Below are positions 5,912 through 7,174 of a stretch of 7,174 nt of DNA, piece by piece; positions within the stretch are counted from its first letter, which is position 1; every line of letters begins with the position of its first letter. The stretch spans positions 1 to 7,174 of the forward strand of contig CAUBQN010000077.1 in NCBI GenBank assembly GCA_958438125.1, written 5' to 3'. Position numbers and translations under genes: made by a program. This stretch comes from an uncultured Collinsella sp. (GTDB lineage Bacteria > Actinomycetota > Coriobacteriia > Coriobacteriales > Coriobacteriaceae). Below the pieces are notes generated by a model. It had not been told where the DNA came from and ran no database searches. It saw only the letters and a list, made by a program, of their open reading frames with translations.

Positions 5912-5927
5912 TGAAACCATGGTATCA
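5912..5927. promoter_or_regulatory. 16-bp near-palindrome in the thrC/lysC divergent region (candidate operator)
   Basis: TGAAACCATGGTATCA is symmetric at 14 of 16 positions; only positions 4 and 13 break the pattern TGA-n-ACCATGGT-n-TCA. It lies within the 104-bp gap (5876-5979) between two divergent amino acid genes, where a shared regulator would be expected to bind. The right half overlaps a possible extended -10 for the + strand, TGGTATCAG (5920-5928), with TTGGTC (5898-5903) as a poor -35 at 19 bp. No convincing -35/-10 pair was found for thrC on the - strand. The symmetry is seen directly; the operator role is inferred. Confidence 0.4.
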
Positions 5928-5979
5928 GAGCGCGCAAAATAGGTTCGCAGAGGCTTTTTAGAAAGGTAACCTCCAGCCC

Positions 5980-7174
5980 ATGATTAAGATTGCCAAGTTT
6001 GGCGGCTCGTCGGTCGCCGACGCCGAACACTTTAAGAAGATCAAGGCCATCGTCGATGCCGACCCTGCCCGCCGTTTTGTGGTGGTTTCTGCCTGCGGTC
6101 GCCGTTTTAAGGGCGACACCAAGGTGACCGACCTGCTCTACTTGGTCAACGCGCACGTCAAGTACCACGTGTCGTGTGAGGAGCTGCTCGAGGACATTGG
6201 CCAGCGCTATTTTGATATCGCTGACGAGCTGGAGCTTACCTATCCCATCCGTGAGGAGTTCGCGGCCTTTGCCGAGCGCGCCCGCTCGGGCGGCTACTCC
6301 ACCGAGGAGCTTGTGAGCCGTGGCGAGTACTTTACCGCCCGCCTGATGGCCGAGTACCTGGGCTTACCGTTCCTGGACGCCGCGACGGTTGTGGCGTTCC
6401 ATCACGACGGTACGCTCAGCATGAATCGCACCTCTGAGCTGGTGCAGGAGTACGGTCAGCAGGGCGGCTTTGTTATGCCCGGTTTCTACGGCGCGACGCG
6501 TGAGGGCCAGATCAAGCTGCTCGACCGTGGCGGCGGCGATATTTCCGGCTCGATTCTGGCCAAGTGCCTGGGCGCCGATCTGTACGAGAACTGGACCGAT
6601 GTCTCGGGCTTCTATTCTGCCGATCCGCGTATTGTTCCCGAGGCTCAGCCCATTGCGCGCGTTACCTACGAGGAGCTGCGCGAGCTTTCGTACATGGGCG
6701 CAAGCGTCCTGCACGAGGAGGCCGTGTTCCCCGTGCGCGAGGCGGGTATTCCGCTGGTCATCAAGAACACCAATGCGCCGCAGGACCCCGGTACCATCAT
6801 TAGCGAGACGGCTGATGAGGGCGAGGCGGAGCCCATCATTACCGGCGTGACCGGCAAGCGCGGCTTTGTCGCCATCAACGTTGCCCGCGACCGCACCAAG
6901 CCCCGCGTTGGCTTTATGCGCCGTGCGCTTTCGGTGTTCGAGCGCTATGACGTTTCCGTCGAGCACATGCCCACTGGTGTCGACCGCTTTGGCGCCGTGG
7001 TACAGGAGCAGGACGTGCACGATTCGCTGTACTCGCTCGTGGGCGACATTCAGCAGGAGGTCGAGCCGCTCGAGATCGAGGTTGTCGAGGGTCTGGCACT
7101 TATCGCGACCGTCGGCCGCAACCTGCGCGGCCGCGCAGGTATCTCGGGCCACCTGTTTGGCATGCTTGGCCAGG
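5980..7174 (+). CDS. lysC: Aspartate kinase (monofunctional type), 3' end outside window
   Basis: The frame is open from ATG 5980 to the window end, giving 398 residues with no stop. The enzyme phosphorylates L-aspartate with ATP to 4-phospho-aspartate, the first committed step to lysine, threonine, methionine and diaminopimelate. KFGGSSV (6-12) is the ATP/aspartate-binding opening, RFVVVSACGRR (from about R32) is the next kinase block, and WTDVSGFYSADPRIV (205-219) is the nucleotide-site block. RGGGD (183-187) takes the place of the usual RGGSD. A regulatory ACT domain starts near residue 295 (FVAINVARDRTKP) and a second starts near 371 (LALIATVGRNLRGRAGISGHLF), so feedback control by an end-product amino acid is expected, though which one cannot be told. 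ATG 5980 is the only start available, because an in-frame TAG lies at 5959-5961. AAAGG (5962-5966) is a rather distant ribosome-binding site at 13 nt. At most the end of the second ACT domain should be missing. A bifunctional fusion to homoserine dehydrogenase cannot be excluded from the visible part. Confidence 0.93.
   Translation, partial: MIKIAKFGGSSVADAEHFKKIKAIVDADPARRFVVVSACGRRFKGDTKVTDLLYLVNAHVKYHVSCEELLEDIGQRYFDIADELELTYPIREEFAAFAERARSGGYSTEELVSRGEYFTARLMAEYLGLPFLDAATVVAFHHDGTLSMNRTSELVQEYGQQGGFVMPGFYGATREGQIKLLDRGGGDISGSILAKCLGADLYENWTDVSGFYSADPRIVPEAQPIARVTYEELRELSYMGASVLHEEAVFPVREAGIPLVIKNTNAPQDPGTIISETADEGEAEPIITGVTGKRGFVAINVARDRTKPRVGFMRRALSVFERYDVSVEHMPTGVDRFGAVVQEQDVHDSLYSLVGDIQQEVEPLEIEVVEGLALIATVGRNLRGRAGISGHLFGMLGQ

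Noticed and set aside
5876..5920. N-terminal extension of threonine synthase from an upstream ATG at 5920
   Set aside because: No ribosome-binding site precedes it, the family normally starts near the YHSTRG motif, and GAGGAG is correctly placed for ATG 5875.

Overview
The window looks like chromosomal DNA from an anaerobic, fairly high-GC Gram-positive bacterium, most probably a Coriobacteriia member of the Collinsella type. This assignment is an inference from three things: GC-rich codon use with many T-ending and C-ending codons, an oxygen-sensitive pyruvate formate-lyase activase, and an aspartate kinase of the KFGGSSVADAE / VTDLL type seen in gut anaerobes. No phage, insertion sequence, CRISPR, rRNA or tRNA was recognised. 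All seven genes belong to known families. I found no evidence of a wholly new biological system; the unusual material is in the intergenic regions.

Left part (+ strand, 1-3035): the C-terminal end of a DegV-family (fatty-acid-binding) protein; a gap of 174 bp holding a 13-bp inverted repeat with a second palindrome in its loop; pflA (radical SAM pyruvate formate-lyase activating enzyme); mtnN (MTA/SAH nucleosidase); and engB/ysxC (ribosome-assembly GTPase). PflA turns SAM into methionine and 5'-deoxyadenosine, and MtnN-type enzymes can hydrolyse 5'-deoxyadenosine, so this pair may be linked metabolically.

Middle (3036-3271): engB and thrB converge on a large nested palindrome. It has 29-bp perfect arms enclosing 14-bp perfect arms, and weaker symmetry continues outward to the thrB stop codon. 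It could end transcription from both sides, or it may be a dispersed palindromic repeat.

Right part (3272-7174): a threonine/lysine-branch amino acid block. thrC then thrB are read on the - strand, and an aspartate kinase (lysC type, cut by the window end) is read divergently on the + strand. A GC-rich hairpin follows thrC. A second long palindrome (22-bp perfect arms) ends 1 nt before the thrB Shine-Dalgarno sequence. A 16-bp near-palindrome lies in the 104-bp thrC/lysC divergent promoter region and is a reasonable operator candidate. Aspartate kinase makes aspartyl phosphate at the head of the pathway; homoserine kinase (ThrB) and threonine synthase (ThrC) do the last two steps to threonine. 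Aspartate semialdehyde dehydrogenase and homoserine dehydrogenase are not in view.
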